From PALSA-270 sp963770245 (lineage in GTDB: Bacteria; Acidobacteriota; Terriglobia; Terriglobales; Acidobacteriaceae): a DNA stretch of 64,000 nt. The notes below the pieces were generated by a model. It had not been told where the DNA came from. It was given only the letters and a program-made list of their open reading frames with translations, and did not search any database. Made by a program: the position numbers and the translations under genes. This document shows, piece by piece, positions 35,883-44,231 of this stretch. The stretch covers positions 164,347 through 228,346 of the forward strand of contig CAVYOX010000001.1 of assembly GCA_963770245.1 (NCBI GenBank), written 5' to 3'. Within the stretch, counting starts at the first letter, position 1; the number at the start of each line of letters is the position of its first letter.

Positions 35883-36944
35883 CTAAGCCACCGCTGCCTC
35901 GATCAGACTGTACGGCGATTTGGTCGGAACCACCCGGGTCAAACGGAATCCGGCTTTGGCAAACAATTCTGCGTACTCTCGCTCGGTACGCTCGCATCCG
36001 CCGGGAAAAAACAGCATTTGGATATCAATAATCTTCGACATGTGGGGGACGTCGCCCGGGGGAACGACCAATTCGAGCAGCACAAGTCGGCCGTCGGGTT
36101 TTCCGCGTAGCGCAGCACGGCAGTTCCCGAGGATCGATAGCGCCCGATCCTCCGCCCAGTCGTGAATGATGTTTTTCATAAGGTAGAGGTCGCCGCCTTC
36201 GGGGACAGATTTGAAGAAGTTACCGGCAGCGGTGCGGCAGCGGCTGTCGAGTGCCATCTGACGGATCCTGTATTCTCCCCCGGGAACAACATCCGGGAGA
36301 TCGAACAAAATGCCCTTCAGGTTTGGATGCTTGCGTAGAATTTCGCAAATGACATAGCCATGTCCGCCAGCGACGTCCACGATCGTTGAAAACGACGAGA
36401 AATCATAGACTTCCAAGACCGCGCGGATGGCCATCGCGCTCATCGTCGTCATCGCGCGGTGGAAGCGGTCGAACTCGACCGGCTGTTCGGCAAAATACTC
36501 GAAGGCTGGCTTGCCCGTAAGGTGCTCCACTGTCGGCTGGCCGGTTTTCACCGAATGCAAGAAATCTCCTGCCACCTGGAAATGCAAAGGGTCTCCGAGC
36601 CAGACCATGGCGTCGCGAAGCGAATTCGGGACATCGGAACGAAGCAGTTCGCCAACTGGAGTGAGAACGAAATGCCGCAGTTCTATTTCCGCGAAAATTC
36701 CGACCATCGCCAAGAGGCGCAAGGTCCGGTAGAGCGCTCCTTCATCGGTCCTGGTCTGCGCCGCCAGTTCGACGACCGGGCGTGGTCCATTTTTCAGAAG
36801 GTCAGCGATTCCCAACTCCGCCACCACCCACAAGGCCGAGGATATGACGTAGCCGGAGGCAAGTTGAAACAGATGCGCTGCCGCATCAGGCTGTGATCCA
36901 GACGGCGCAGGGCTGCCCTGGGCCTGGGTTAGTGTTCCTGTCAC
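35883..36944 (-). CDS. SAM-dependent O-methyltransferase (acetylserotonin/hydroxyneurosporene type)
   Basis: The N-terminal dimerisation domain (LFQLASGYVISSALWVVAELGIADLL, TDEGALYRTLRLLAMVGIFAE) precedes a class I methyltransferase domain. Visible are the SAM motif VDVAGGHGYVICEIL near residue 190, FDLPDVV, and GDLYLMKNIIHDWAEDRALSIL with the catalytic-type His of this family. The length, 353 residues, is typical. Members methylate phenolic or polyketide hydroxyls. No biosynthetic partners are adjacent, so the substrate is open. Confidence 0.92.
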   Translation of the reverse strand: MTGTLTQAQGSPAPSGSQPDAAAHLFQLASGYVISSALWVVAELGIADLLKNGPRPVVELAAQTRTDEGALYRTLRLLAMVGIFAEIELRHFVLTPVGELLRSDVPNSLRDAMVWLGDPLHFQVAGDFLHSVKTGQPTVEHLTGKPAFEYFAEQPVEFDRFHRAMTTMSAMAIRAVLEVYDFSSFSTIVDVAGGHGYVICEILRKHPNLKGILFDLPDVVPGGEYRIRQMALDSRCRTAAGNFFKSVPEGGDLYLMKNIIHDWAEDRALSILGNCRAALRGKPDGRLVLLELVVPPGDVPHMSKIIDIQMLFFPGGCERTEREYAELFAKAGFRLTRVVPTKSPYSLIEAAVA

Positions 36945-37134
36945 GTGTCCCCCAAAGCGAAAATGATTGTGGAATCATAGCGCAAATCGAGAATGCGGGA
37001 GCGGGAACCGCGGCCGGCCTTCGTCGTCGATCATATCGCCAAGCCGCGCATTACCATGGGCGAGATCAAGACCTGGGGGCAAAGATCTCCATGCTATGAG
37101 CGAGCGGTAGAACGTCTTTTGCAAGTTATCTGGC

Positions 37135-37441
37135 ATGGTCTCCTTCTTCAAAGGCATGTACGCATACCACGCGTTCACTAAGACCGACTTCGATCATTGG
37201 GTGGACCATGGCTCTATCCTGACAGGTCGCGACGTCTCCTGGAACGCGGGTCAGGCCCTTTGGGACGGCGATGCGGGGATTCCGGCGAACGGCCGCTTCT
37301 ACGCCTATGCGCCGTTCCGGATTAACTCTACGAGCGAAGCGAGTTTACGGCCGCTACAACGTCGGCGTTTTCACATCGGCGAATGTGATGGGACCATACC
37401 AGGACGTCTGCGGTGCACCGATGAAAAATGCTTGCGTCTAG
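37135..37441 (+). pseudogene. GH43 glycoside hydrolase remnant
   Basis: The first frame reads AYHAFTKTDFDHWVDHGSIL, RDVSWNAGQALWDGDAG and GRFYAYAPF, and a one-base slip near 37335 gives RVYGRYNVGVFTSANVMGPYQD before a stop at 37441. These match blade sequences around the second and third blades of GH43 beta-propellers (TxDxxxWxDHG, NGKFYxY, GVxxSxxxxGPxxD). Both the N-terminal catalytic Asp region and the C-terminal half are missing. Confidence 0.6.
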
Positions 37442-39178
37442 TTACGCGGTTTCAAGAGCCTGTCTCTCTTCCTTGTCAGGGTTGTTCTGCAATTTGCATT
37501 GGGTGTCGAAAATCATGGTGGGACAATTCTCCGCCGAGAAAGCCGGCCAGTTGGAGATGCCACCGTGATTGGGGTTTCCGCTGCGCGCAAAATGAATCCA
37601 CGCTTCACTGACGTTGGCGGCGAGCGCCCGTGGTCCAGGGCCGCCACCCGTCAGGTTTTCGGAGCGGTCGGTATTGTCGAAGCAAAAAGGCAGATCGCAG
37701 CAATGAATGGAGCGCGGCCTGCCGTCCAGGACAGGCGTTTTCCAGGTGAACCAATAGAGGTAGGCTGGCGTTCCTTGTGCGCTCTTGAGCCCGGCTTGAA
37801 TCACTGCGCCCTGACGGACCTGCGCGGTCATGGCCAGGGAGAGGATGTCAAAGGGTTTCGCGTCCGGATGTGCGGCGCGGAATACTTGAATGATGTGCTC
37901 CGGATTATTGCTATACATATCGCCCAGTCGCTTCTTCACCTCCGCTTCGGTCATCGATTCGTATTCAGGGTGATTGAGAGAGGTGGTGAATTCGTTGAGC
38001 GTGGTACCGATTAACATAGGAATCTGCTCGGAGATGGCGGGCGCAGTGGGATCAAAGGGATGCTGGGGCAGAAGCTTACCATCCATCACAGGACCCCAGC
38101 CCAGCTGATCGGCCACGCGGCTCCAGACGAGGGGAGCGTGCGGATGGGTTTTCAGGAGGGCCGCATCGCCAGCCTCAATCAGTTTCTGAAGGGGCACGGC
38201 TTGCAGTTGATCCGCTTGCGACGCGCTCAGATTGAGCTCGTCGAGCATAGCCTTGGTCAATATCGCCGATCTCTCCGGCTCGACGGCCCGCAGAAACGAT
38301 CCGCTTTGCACGATGGCGCGGTGAAACAAGCCCTGCGCTGCTGGCATCGCCATCAGGGTTCCCACCTTGCCGCCCCCGCCGGACTGGCCGAAGATGGTGA
38401 TATTGCCGGGATCGCCGCCGAAATTAGGGACGTTATCGCGCACCCACTCCAGGGCCATGATGATGTCTAGCATTCCCAAGTGAGCGGAACTGGCATACTT
38501 CTCGCTGTAAGGGGCCAGATTCAAAAATCCCAGAGGGCCGAGGCGGTGATTGAGCGAGACCACGACCACGTCACCCCGCCGGCTCAATCTTTCTCCGTCA
38601 TAGGAACGATGCTCCTGACTGGAACCGGACACGAACCCGCCGCCGTGCAGCCAAACCATAACCGGGCGCTTCTTGCGGTCGTTGATTCCCGGTGTCCAGA
38701 TATTTATGCGCAGGCAGTCCTCTCCCTGAACGCCGTCGTCGTAGCAGAACAGCCACGATTCTTCGTCGTAGTTCCAGGTGCCGCGTGGACCTTGGGGACA
38801 TACTCGGCCATACTGCATGCAGCTGCGAACCCCGGTCCAGGTCTTGGCTTTTTGGGGAGCTTGAAAGCGACCGCTTCCGGCAGTGGTGTCACCGTAGGGA
38901 ATACCTTTGTAGGTGAAGATTCCGTTCCTGATGTAACCGCGGATCTTTCCGGTGGTGGTTTCCGTAATCGCGTCCTCGTCGGACGCGACAATCGTGAATT
39001 TGCCGGCAGGCGTGGATTCCTTCGTGGGAGCAGCCTGGCCAACAGCCGTCACCAGGCCGCAAGCGGCAGTTGTTCCCAGCAACGCTGCGGCGCTTTGTAG
39101 CAAGCCACGTCGGCTCATTGGGTTTTGTAATGCACACTGCTGTTGGTCAGTTCGAAGGTCCTCCCGTCCGTCGCTCAT
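37442..39178 (-). CDS. Tat-exported type B carboxylesterase
   Basis: This alpha/beta hydrolase has oxyanion motif VMVWLHGGGF near 173-182, nucleophile Ser266 in TIFGQSGGGGKVG, the EDCLRINIWTP motif and a candidate catalytic His in RSIHCCDLPFCFDN. ATG 39178 is preceded by AAGGAG at eight bases, giving a twin-arginine signal with a long N-region (MSRRGLLQSAAALLGTTAACGL at 21-42). An internal Met at 39118 lacks a ribosome-binding site. The length (578) matches the p-nitrobenzyl esterase family. It may release ester-linked aromatics or acetyl groups outside the cytosol. Confidence 0.92.
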   Translation of the reverse strand: MSDGREDLRTDQQQCALQNPMSRRGLLQSAAALLGTTAACGLVTAVGQAAPTKESTPAGKFTIVASDEDAITETTTGKIRGYIRNGIFTYKGIPYGDTTAGSGRFQAPQKAKTWTGVRSCMQYGRVCPQGPRGTWNYDEESWLFCYDDGVQGEDCLRINIWTPGINDRKKRPVMVWLHGGGFVSGSSQEHRSYDGERLSRRGDVVVVSLNHRLGPLGFLNLAPYSEKYASSAHLGMLDIIMALEWVRDNVPNFGGDPGNITIFGQSGGGGKVGTLMAMPAAQGLFHRAIVQSGSFLRAVEPERSAILTKAMLDELNLSASQADQLQAVPLQKLIEAGDAALLKTHPHAPLVWSRVADQLGWGPVMDGKLLPQHPFDPTAPAISEQIPMLIGTTLNEFTTSLNHPEYESMTEAEVKKRLGDMYSNNPEHIIQVFRAAHPDAKPFDILSLAMTAQVRQGAVIQAGLKSAQGTPAYLYWFTWKTPVLDGRPRSIHCCDLPFCFDNTDRSENLTGGGPGPRALAANVSEAWIHFARSGNPNHGGISNWPAFSAENCPTMIFDTQCKLQNNPDKEERQALETA

Positions 39179-39722
39179 CTCCCATGCTCCTTATGTATTG
39201 AGTTGTATTGAGTCCCTGACTTGAAATCCATCCTGGCTGTTGTATGCCAGACCTGGAATGATTGTTGCCGTTCTGACCTTCAAGAGACGGCAGTGATCGT
39301 CCGCCATCCTGCCGGCTCGCAATGCTCTGGAATGTGCAAGCTCAAGAATGTTCCCGACTCTCCGAAGTGCATCGTCCACACTCGCCCGCCCAACGCCTGA
39401 AAGTGCAGCCTTCTCCGAACGGCCGATTTCAGACTGCTTGGTGGTAGGGTGGTGCAAGCCACCCAAGCGCGGATGAGAAATGACCCGAGCAGTCGTCGCA
39501 GAACCGATTCCGCGGCCCGGTGTTTCTTTGTCGCAGCTCGAGAGGGTCGGTCCTCATGGGCATCCGTCAACTTCATCAATACTGAGAGGGCAGGCTTATC
39601 CGGCGTTGTTAAATGTGTCAGCAGAATGATTGATGGAAGGCGAGTCAATGCAACTCCCCGATGAAACTATCGATCTCGTTGCACCCGATCTGAATCCTCA
39701 ACCTGCGTGAATGATGATGTTG
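39179..39722. other. Gene-free gap
   Basis: No recognisable gene, repeat or RNA. A short direct duplication of TTGTATTGAGT occurs near 39193-39213, upstream of the carboxylesterase start. Confidence 0.4.
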
Positions 39723-40835
39723 CTAGCCTGGTGGAGATATGTTTCTCTTCTTGCCGCTGCTTGACCGATTCGTCGGTTCGGTCGCCTGGGTCGATTCACG
39801 CACCACCAGTTCGGGTTCCACGGTGATCTGTTCCCGGAAGCGCTCTGTCCCATGAAGCCGGTTCAGAATACACTGTGCTGCGATTCTTCCCATATTAGAC
39901 AAGGGCTGGCGGATGGTTGTGAGCCTGGGGTTATTGAACGCTGCGGCCCTGATATCGTCGAATCCGATAACGGAGACATCGCCGGGCACGCGTAGTCCGA
40001 AATCCTGAAGAGCACGTATCGCGCCAATAGCCGACATGTCATTGAAAGCGACCACCGCCGTGAAGCGCGCCCGGTTGGAAAGGAGTTGCTGGATGACAGG
40101 ATATCCTAATTCAGGCGAGCTCACGTCGCGGTCGAGCTGCACGACGAGTTCTGGTCTGATGGGAATGCCGATTTCCCCAGCCACATTAACGATGCAGCGC
40201 CAGCGTTCGCCCGCATCCGCGCTAAAGGCCTGGCCGCGCACAAATGCAATACGCCGATGTCCCAGGGAATGCAAATGTGTCAGAAGCAATTCTGCCGCGA
40301 AGCGGTGGTCCAGCGTCACGTTGGTGACGCCGTCAACAGGACGGTGTCCGCCCACCGCAACCACCGGCACAGAAAATGGATGTTCCAGCGGAGTATCAAT
40401 AACAATAAGGGCGTCCGCACCTCGACCCACGAGCATTCGGCTGTATTCTTCGATTAGATGTTTCCTGCGCCTATGATGTGCGGTGAAGTAGAAATATCCC
40501 GCTTCCATGAGATGATCGCCGATGCCGCTCACCACTTGGTTGTGATAAGCCTCGCTGAGGTCTGGCACTAGGACCCCGATGCTCAGCGTACGGCGATTGC
40601 GAAGGGAGCGAGCCAGCAGACTCGGCCGATAATTGAGTTCTTTGGCTGCGGCCTTAATGCGATCGCGCGTGGCCTGGGGAATCGAGCGACCCTGAACATC
40701 GTTTAGTACCACAGAAACAGTTGCGGGATTCAAATGTAAATGCTCGGCCAGTTTCTTCAGACTCATGCGGGGATTTATGACCGGCCGTTTTTCGCTCATG
40801 CGCTTGTATTTCTTCTCCAGATTAATATTCTCCAT
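39723..40835 (-). CDS. LacI family transcriptional regulator
   Basis: The N-terminal HTH reads MSLKKLAEHLHLNPATVSVVLNDVQGRSIPQATRDRIKAAAKELNYRPSLLARSL, followed by the hinge and a periplasmic-binding-like sensor domain (RTLSIGVLVPDLSEAYHNQVVSGIGDHL, FTAVVAFNDMSAIGAIRALQDFGLRVPGDVSVIGFDDI, PRLTTIRQPLSNMGRIAA). Start candidates are ATG 40835 and 40799; both precede the HTH. The sensed ligand is probably a sugar-like molecule by family. Palindromic sites typical of LacI operators lie 170-370 bases upstream. Confidence 0.92.
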   Translation of the reverse strand: MENINLEKKYKRMSEKRPVINPRMSLKKLAEHLHLNPATVSVVLNDVQGRSIPQATRDRIKAAAKELNYRPSLLARSLRNRRTLSIGVLVPDLSEAYHNQVVSGIGDHLMEAGYFYFTAHHRRRKHLIEEYSRMLVGRGADALIVIDTPLEHPFSVPVVAVGGHRPVDGVTNVTLDHRFAAELLLTHLHSLGHRRIAFVRGQAFSADAGERWRCIVNVAGEIGIPIRPELVVQLDRDVSSPELGYPVIQQLLSNRARFTAVVAFNDMSAIGAIRALQDFGLRVPGDVSVIGFDDIRAAAFNNPRLTTIRQPLSNMGRIAAQCILNRLHGTERFREQITVEPELVVRESTQATEPTNRSSSGKKRNISPPG

Positions 40836-41000
40836 TCTCCCTTCTCGATCGGACGCGTGACGACGGGCTTTCGGGGCTTCCAAGCCCAAAGGGATCCTGA
40901 AGACGTGTTGCGACTGCACGAACACGCATATGAAAAACCATTTCTTTCTTGGGTCTGAACTCCAGGTAGCCGAAGTTAGTGTGTACAAACCTCCAGATCA

Positions 41001-41204
41001 AGACAATCGATTTATTATATCGTTCTTCTGGGTATTGATCGCGACTCGTCTGAAAGTCGCCCGCGCGATAATCTGCACCGAGTGCAAAGCGATCGCAGAA
41101 ATAATCAATTGTCTAGAAAGGACCACTGTTTGGACAATTTCTCCTTGACATTGATTGCGAGAACAAGCTATCGTTCCGGCGTGCGGCGAGACAATCGATT
41201 GTCT
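41001..41204. promoter_or_regulatory. LacI-type operators and a plus-strand promoter
   Basis: AGACAATCGATTGTCT (41189-41204) is a perfect 16-bp palindrome with the central CG usual for LacI-family operators. Imperfect copies are AGACAATCGATTTATT (41001-41016) and ATCAATTGTCT (41104-41114). TTGACA at 41145-41150 and TATCGT at 41169-41174 form a plausible plus-strand promoter placing the perfect site just past the transcription start. The natural target downstream is no longer there: IS debris and a receptor remnant follow. Confidence 0.6.
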
Positions 41205-41329
41205 TTAGTTGTTCGCGAGCCGGGCGGATTCTAGTGTGGCTCGGAAGCCTCGGCGATTCTCCTTCAAGGCCCTGGCTGCGGAGAATCGTAAACACTTGAC
41301 GCCAATCAGGAGCACCGGGACGTCTCCGG

Positions 41330-41537
41330 CGAAAAGATAGGTTTCGCCCATAAGAAGGTTCTTGAAGCCGTCAACGGCAGCATCAAAGCTCTGTACGACG
41401 CGGCCCGGGGCTATCGCGACATGAACTATCTGCTGCTCAAAGCTCAGCGCTTAGCCGCCACCCAGACCGAATTACTGGTTCTTCAGAAAGCCGCGCAATT
41501 GCAGTTTTCTGGATTCCTGTTCAGAGCCGAAAAATGA
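41330..41537 (+). mobile_element. 3'-end remnant of a DDE transposase (ISL3-like)
   Basis: The frame reads KVLEAVNGSIKALYDAARGYRDMNYLLLKAQRLAATQTELLVLQKAA, the usual C-terminal end of a family of DDE transposases that I associate with ISL3-type elements. Nothing of the catalytic core is left. The final 60 bases recur at 61240-61300. Confidence 0.55.
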
Positions 41538-41603
41538 TTGACGCATAAAAGTCAGATGCCCAATACAAACAGTCTGGTATACCTTTCGGTGCATGGGAGG
41601 CAC

Positions 41604-41833
41604 CAATGAGGAAAGCAGTTCGCGTCGGATTTGCCTGTTGTCTTCTGCTGGCGTGGCCGGTGTAGGTCCTGCGCAAAATATGAACTCCCGCGACACTCGT
41701 GGTACGTTGACCGATCAGTTCGAAACGGTTGTGCCTGGCGCGACTGTCACGCTAACCGCAACGATATAAGCGTCAGCAACGGTGATCATCGCAGGAGCAA
41801 TTTGCCCAGCCGCTATGGACCTCGTCTCTGAAG
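41604..41833 (+). pseudogene. N-terminal remnant of an Oar-like TonB receptor
   Basis: ATG AGG AAA GCA opens a signal peptide (RKAVRVGFACCLLLAWPV) that ends in an in-frame stop. Then QNMNSRDTRGTLTDQFETVVPGATVTLTATI follows in another frame before a second stop, matching the start of the carboxypeptidase-regulatory-like domain (RGTVTDxxGAVVPGATVTLT). The rest of the receptor is absent. It was probably the gene controlled by the LacI-type operators. Confidence 0.6.
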
Positions 41834-41849
41834 CGACTAATATTCAAAA

Positions 41850-42262
41850 GGCCTTCGCCGCACCGCTAGAGATGAACGGTTTCGGGTTGTCGTTATGGCG
41901 GTCGAAGTAAGTGCCGATGGCCATGATGAGTTATTCTAGATCGCGGAAGACGCCACGGCGGAGCCGATTTTGAGTCCGATCGCGAAAGAAACGTTCCACC
42001 ATGTTCAGTCAGGACGGGCTGGTGGGAGTGCAGTGCAGAGGAAAGCGCGGGTGTCGCGCCCGCCAGCGCTGGACTTTGGGATGCTTATGGGGGCGTAGTT
42101 GTCGCAGATCAAGCAGATCAAGTAGAGTTGCCGATCCAGCGGGATGGTCCAGTCGATCAGACGGAGAAACTTGATCCATTCCTGGTGGCGATACCGCTCC
42201 TGGCACAGGCCAAGGACTTCGCCGTTGGCCACGTTTGGGAGCAAAGCCGCGGCCCGGGAACG
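41850..42262 (-). mobile_element. IS630-type transposase remnant
   Basis: On the minus strand the sequence reads CQERYRHQEWIKFLRLIDWTIP, then, in a shifted frame, HKHPKVQRWRARHPRFPLHCTPTSPSWLNMVERFFRD and RLRRGVFRDLE, and after an in-frame stop LIMAIGTYFDRHNDNPKPF. This is the C-terminal half of an IS630-family transposase with its conserved NMVERFFRD block. At least one frameshift and one nonsense codon are present. Confidence 0.7.
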
Positions 42263-42313
42263 TAGGCAAGACTGCGGCTGAGAACCTCTTAAAATCCTTC
42301 TTAAGGAGATGCC

Positions 42314-43201
42314 TTGCGCTACACTCGAAGCGTTCTATTCCTCGTTCAGTCCTTGCTGATCCTAGTAGGTTTCACCCGTGCCCAGAATCAGCCGGCCGTG
42401 AATTCTTCGGTCCCGCCCCCGCCGCACGAGAAGGTGGTCCATCTCAAGCATATTTTGGTGGTCAGTCAAACCAAGGGATGGGAGCACGATTCGGTTCCGG
42501 ACGGGATGGCTGCCATCTACAACCTGGGCCATGACAGCGGTCTCTGGGATACCACGCTGCGCACCGACACCGAGCTCATCACGAAGAAGGACCTGAGAAT
42601 GAACGCGAAGAATCTGAACTACTTCGATGCCCTGGTCTTTGTAAGCACGACCGACGAGCTTGATCTGGACGACAGCCAGAAGCAGGACATGATGTCGTTC
42701 ATCAAGGACGATGGAAAGGGCTTTGTAGGCGTTCACGCCGCACTCGACACCAATTTCAACTGGCCGGAATACGGCGAGATGATCGGCGGCTGGTTCGACC
42801 AGCACCCATGGTCCACCTTCAACGCGCCGATCCTCAATGAAGACCCCAGTTTTCCCGCCGTCCGTCACTTTCCCAAGGCCTTCGTGAAGTATGACGAGAT
42901 CTATCAACCCAAGGACTGGTCGCGCGACAAGGTCAACGTCCTGCTCAGTCTCGATCCCGCCAAACTCAACTATGCAAACAACCCGCGCATCCACAGGACG
43001 GATCACGATTTCGCCGTGGCGTGGGACAAGATGTACGGCAAAGGCCGCGTCTTCTATTCGAGCCTGGGCCATACCGAGGAGTCCTGGGACGACCCCGACA
43101 TCCGGAAGATGTATTTCGAAGCGATCAAGTGGGTGCTGGGCATGACGGAAGGTAGCACGGCTTCTCATCCGCGGCCCCAAGCGTCCGGCGATGGGCACTA
43201 G
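42314..43201 (+). CDS. Exported ThuA-like protein 1
   Basis: A TTG start at 42314 is preceded by AAGGAGATG. After a signal peptide (VLFLVQSLLILVGFTRAQ) the ThuA-like glutamine-amidotransferase fold reads KHILVVSQTKGWEHDSVPDG, FDALVFVSTTDELDLDDSQKQDMMSFIKDDGKGFVGVHAALDT, GEMIGGWFDQHPW and KGRVFYSSLGHTEESWDDPDIRKMYFEAIKWVLG. ThuA-domain proteins occur in sugar-oxidation and trehalose-use loci, but the reaction is unknown. It heads a plus-strand run with a cytochrome c and a PQQ dehydrogenase. Confidence 0.92.
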   Translation: MRYTRSVLFLVQSLLILVGFTRAQNQPAVNSSVPPPPHEKVVHLKHILVVSQTKGWEHDSVPDGMAAIYNLGHDSGLWDTTLRTDTELITKKDLRMNAKNLNYFDALVFVSTTDELDLDDSQKQDMMSFIKDDGKGFVGVHAALDTNFNWPEYGEMIGGWFDQHPWSTFNAPILNEDPSFPAVRHFPKAFVKYDEIYQPKDWSRDKVNVLLSLDPAKLNYANNPRIHRTDHDFAVAWDKMYGKGRVFYSSLGHTEESWDDPDIRKMYFEAIKWVLGMTEGSTASHPRPQASGDGH

Positions 43202-43356
43202 AGCCTGCTGGGAGCTCCCTGGAAAGTTGTTCGTTGGAGTCGATTGATGCAGTCAACCCGTGCCTGTTTTCCTATTCATATTGGGGGAAATGGGCCAGGA
43301 TTCGGGCGAAAAGGAGATCAGAGACGCTTTCGAGCCGGGTTCCAGTGCGGAGTAAG

Positions 43357-44196
43357 ATGTACGGGATGAATTTTCGTCGGTCGGCCTGGCCTTGGAGTGT
43401 ATGGTTGGCGGCTCCCTTGCTCGTGAGCCTTGCCGTTTCCGGAGCACAAACACCAACCAATGGCGCGCAAGCTCCGAGCGGAGCCGGGCAAAGCGGCACA
43501 CCTGTGCGCAAATCATACCCGCTGGCTCTGGTCCAGAGCGGGGGCTCCCTCTTTCAGCAGAATTGCTCCTTTTGTCATGGCCGGAACGCGGGGGGCGGAG
43601 AGAGCGGGGCCGATCTTACGCGCTCCCAGCTGGTGACCGAGGACGTGGATGGAAACAAGATCGGCGTCATGGTGCGCAATGGCCGCCCTGAGAAGGGCAT
43701 GCCACGCTTCGACTTTTCTGATCAGCAGATGGCCGGCCTAGTGGCCTTTATCCATACCCAGCAGAATAACGCGCTCACCCGGGGACGTAGGGGCGTGGAT
43801 GTCTCCGATCTTCAAACCGGGAACGTCGAGGCCGGCAAGCAGTACTTCTACGGTACAGGAGGATGCGCGACCTGCCACTCTCCAACGGGGGATCTTGCCG
43901 GGATTGCCTCCCGTTACCAGGGCCTCAAGCTCGAGGAGCAGATGCTGTATCCCCAGGACGCGAAATCCAAAGTCACGGTGACGCTGGCTACCGGTCAAAC
44001 GGTCACGGGCATTCTGGCATACCGGGATGAGTTTACGGTTGGACTCATTGATCCTACGGGGGCGTATCGATCCTGGCGGACCGGCGACGTGAAGTACGAA
44101 CTCGACGCGCCGGTGAATGCCCATGTCGAGCTGTTCAGTCGGTACACAGATGCCGACATCCACAATCTGATGGCATATTTGCAGACCCTGCGCTAG
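43357..44196 (+). CDS. Exported dihaem-type cytochrome c
   Basis: ATG 43357 follows GCGGAGTAAG. A signal peptide (WPWSVWLAAPLLVSLAVSGAQ) precedes two haem-binding motifs: CSFCHGRNAGGGESGADL and CATCHSPTGDLAGIAS. Between and after them, PEKGMPRFDFSDQQMAGLVAFIH supplies a likely Met ligand, and VTLATGQTVTGILAYRDEFTVGLIDPTGAYRSW is a beta domain common in acidobacterial cytochromes beside quinoproteins. It probably accepts electrons from the PQQ dehydrogenase encoded 35 bases downstream. Confidence 0.92.
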   Translation: MYGMNFRRSAWPWSVWLAAPLLVSLAVSGAQTPTNGAQAPSGAGQSGTPVRKSYPLALVQSGGSLFQQNCSFCHGRNAGGGESGADLTRSQLVTEDVDGNKIGVMVRNGRPEKGMPRFDFSDQQMAGLVAFIHTQQNNALTRGRRGVDVSDLQTGNVEAGKQYFYGTGGCATCHSPTGDLAGIASRYQGLKLEEQMLYPQDAKSKVTVTLATGQTVTGILAYRDEFTVGLIDPTGAYRSWRTGDVKYELDAPVNAHVELFSRYTDADIHNLMAYLQTLR

Positions 44197-44231
44197 TCCA
44201 CTGGTTTCGGCGCGTTGGTTCGAGGCCCGAT

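Noticed and set aside
42362..43198. 278-codon minus-strand open frame over the ThuA gene
   Set aside because: Shadow of the plus-strand gene, which has signal peptide, ribosome-binding site and ThuA motifs.
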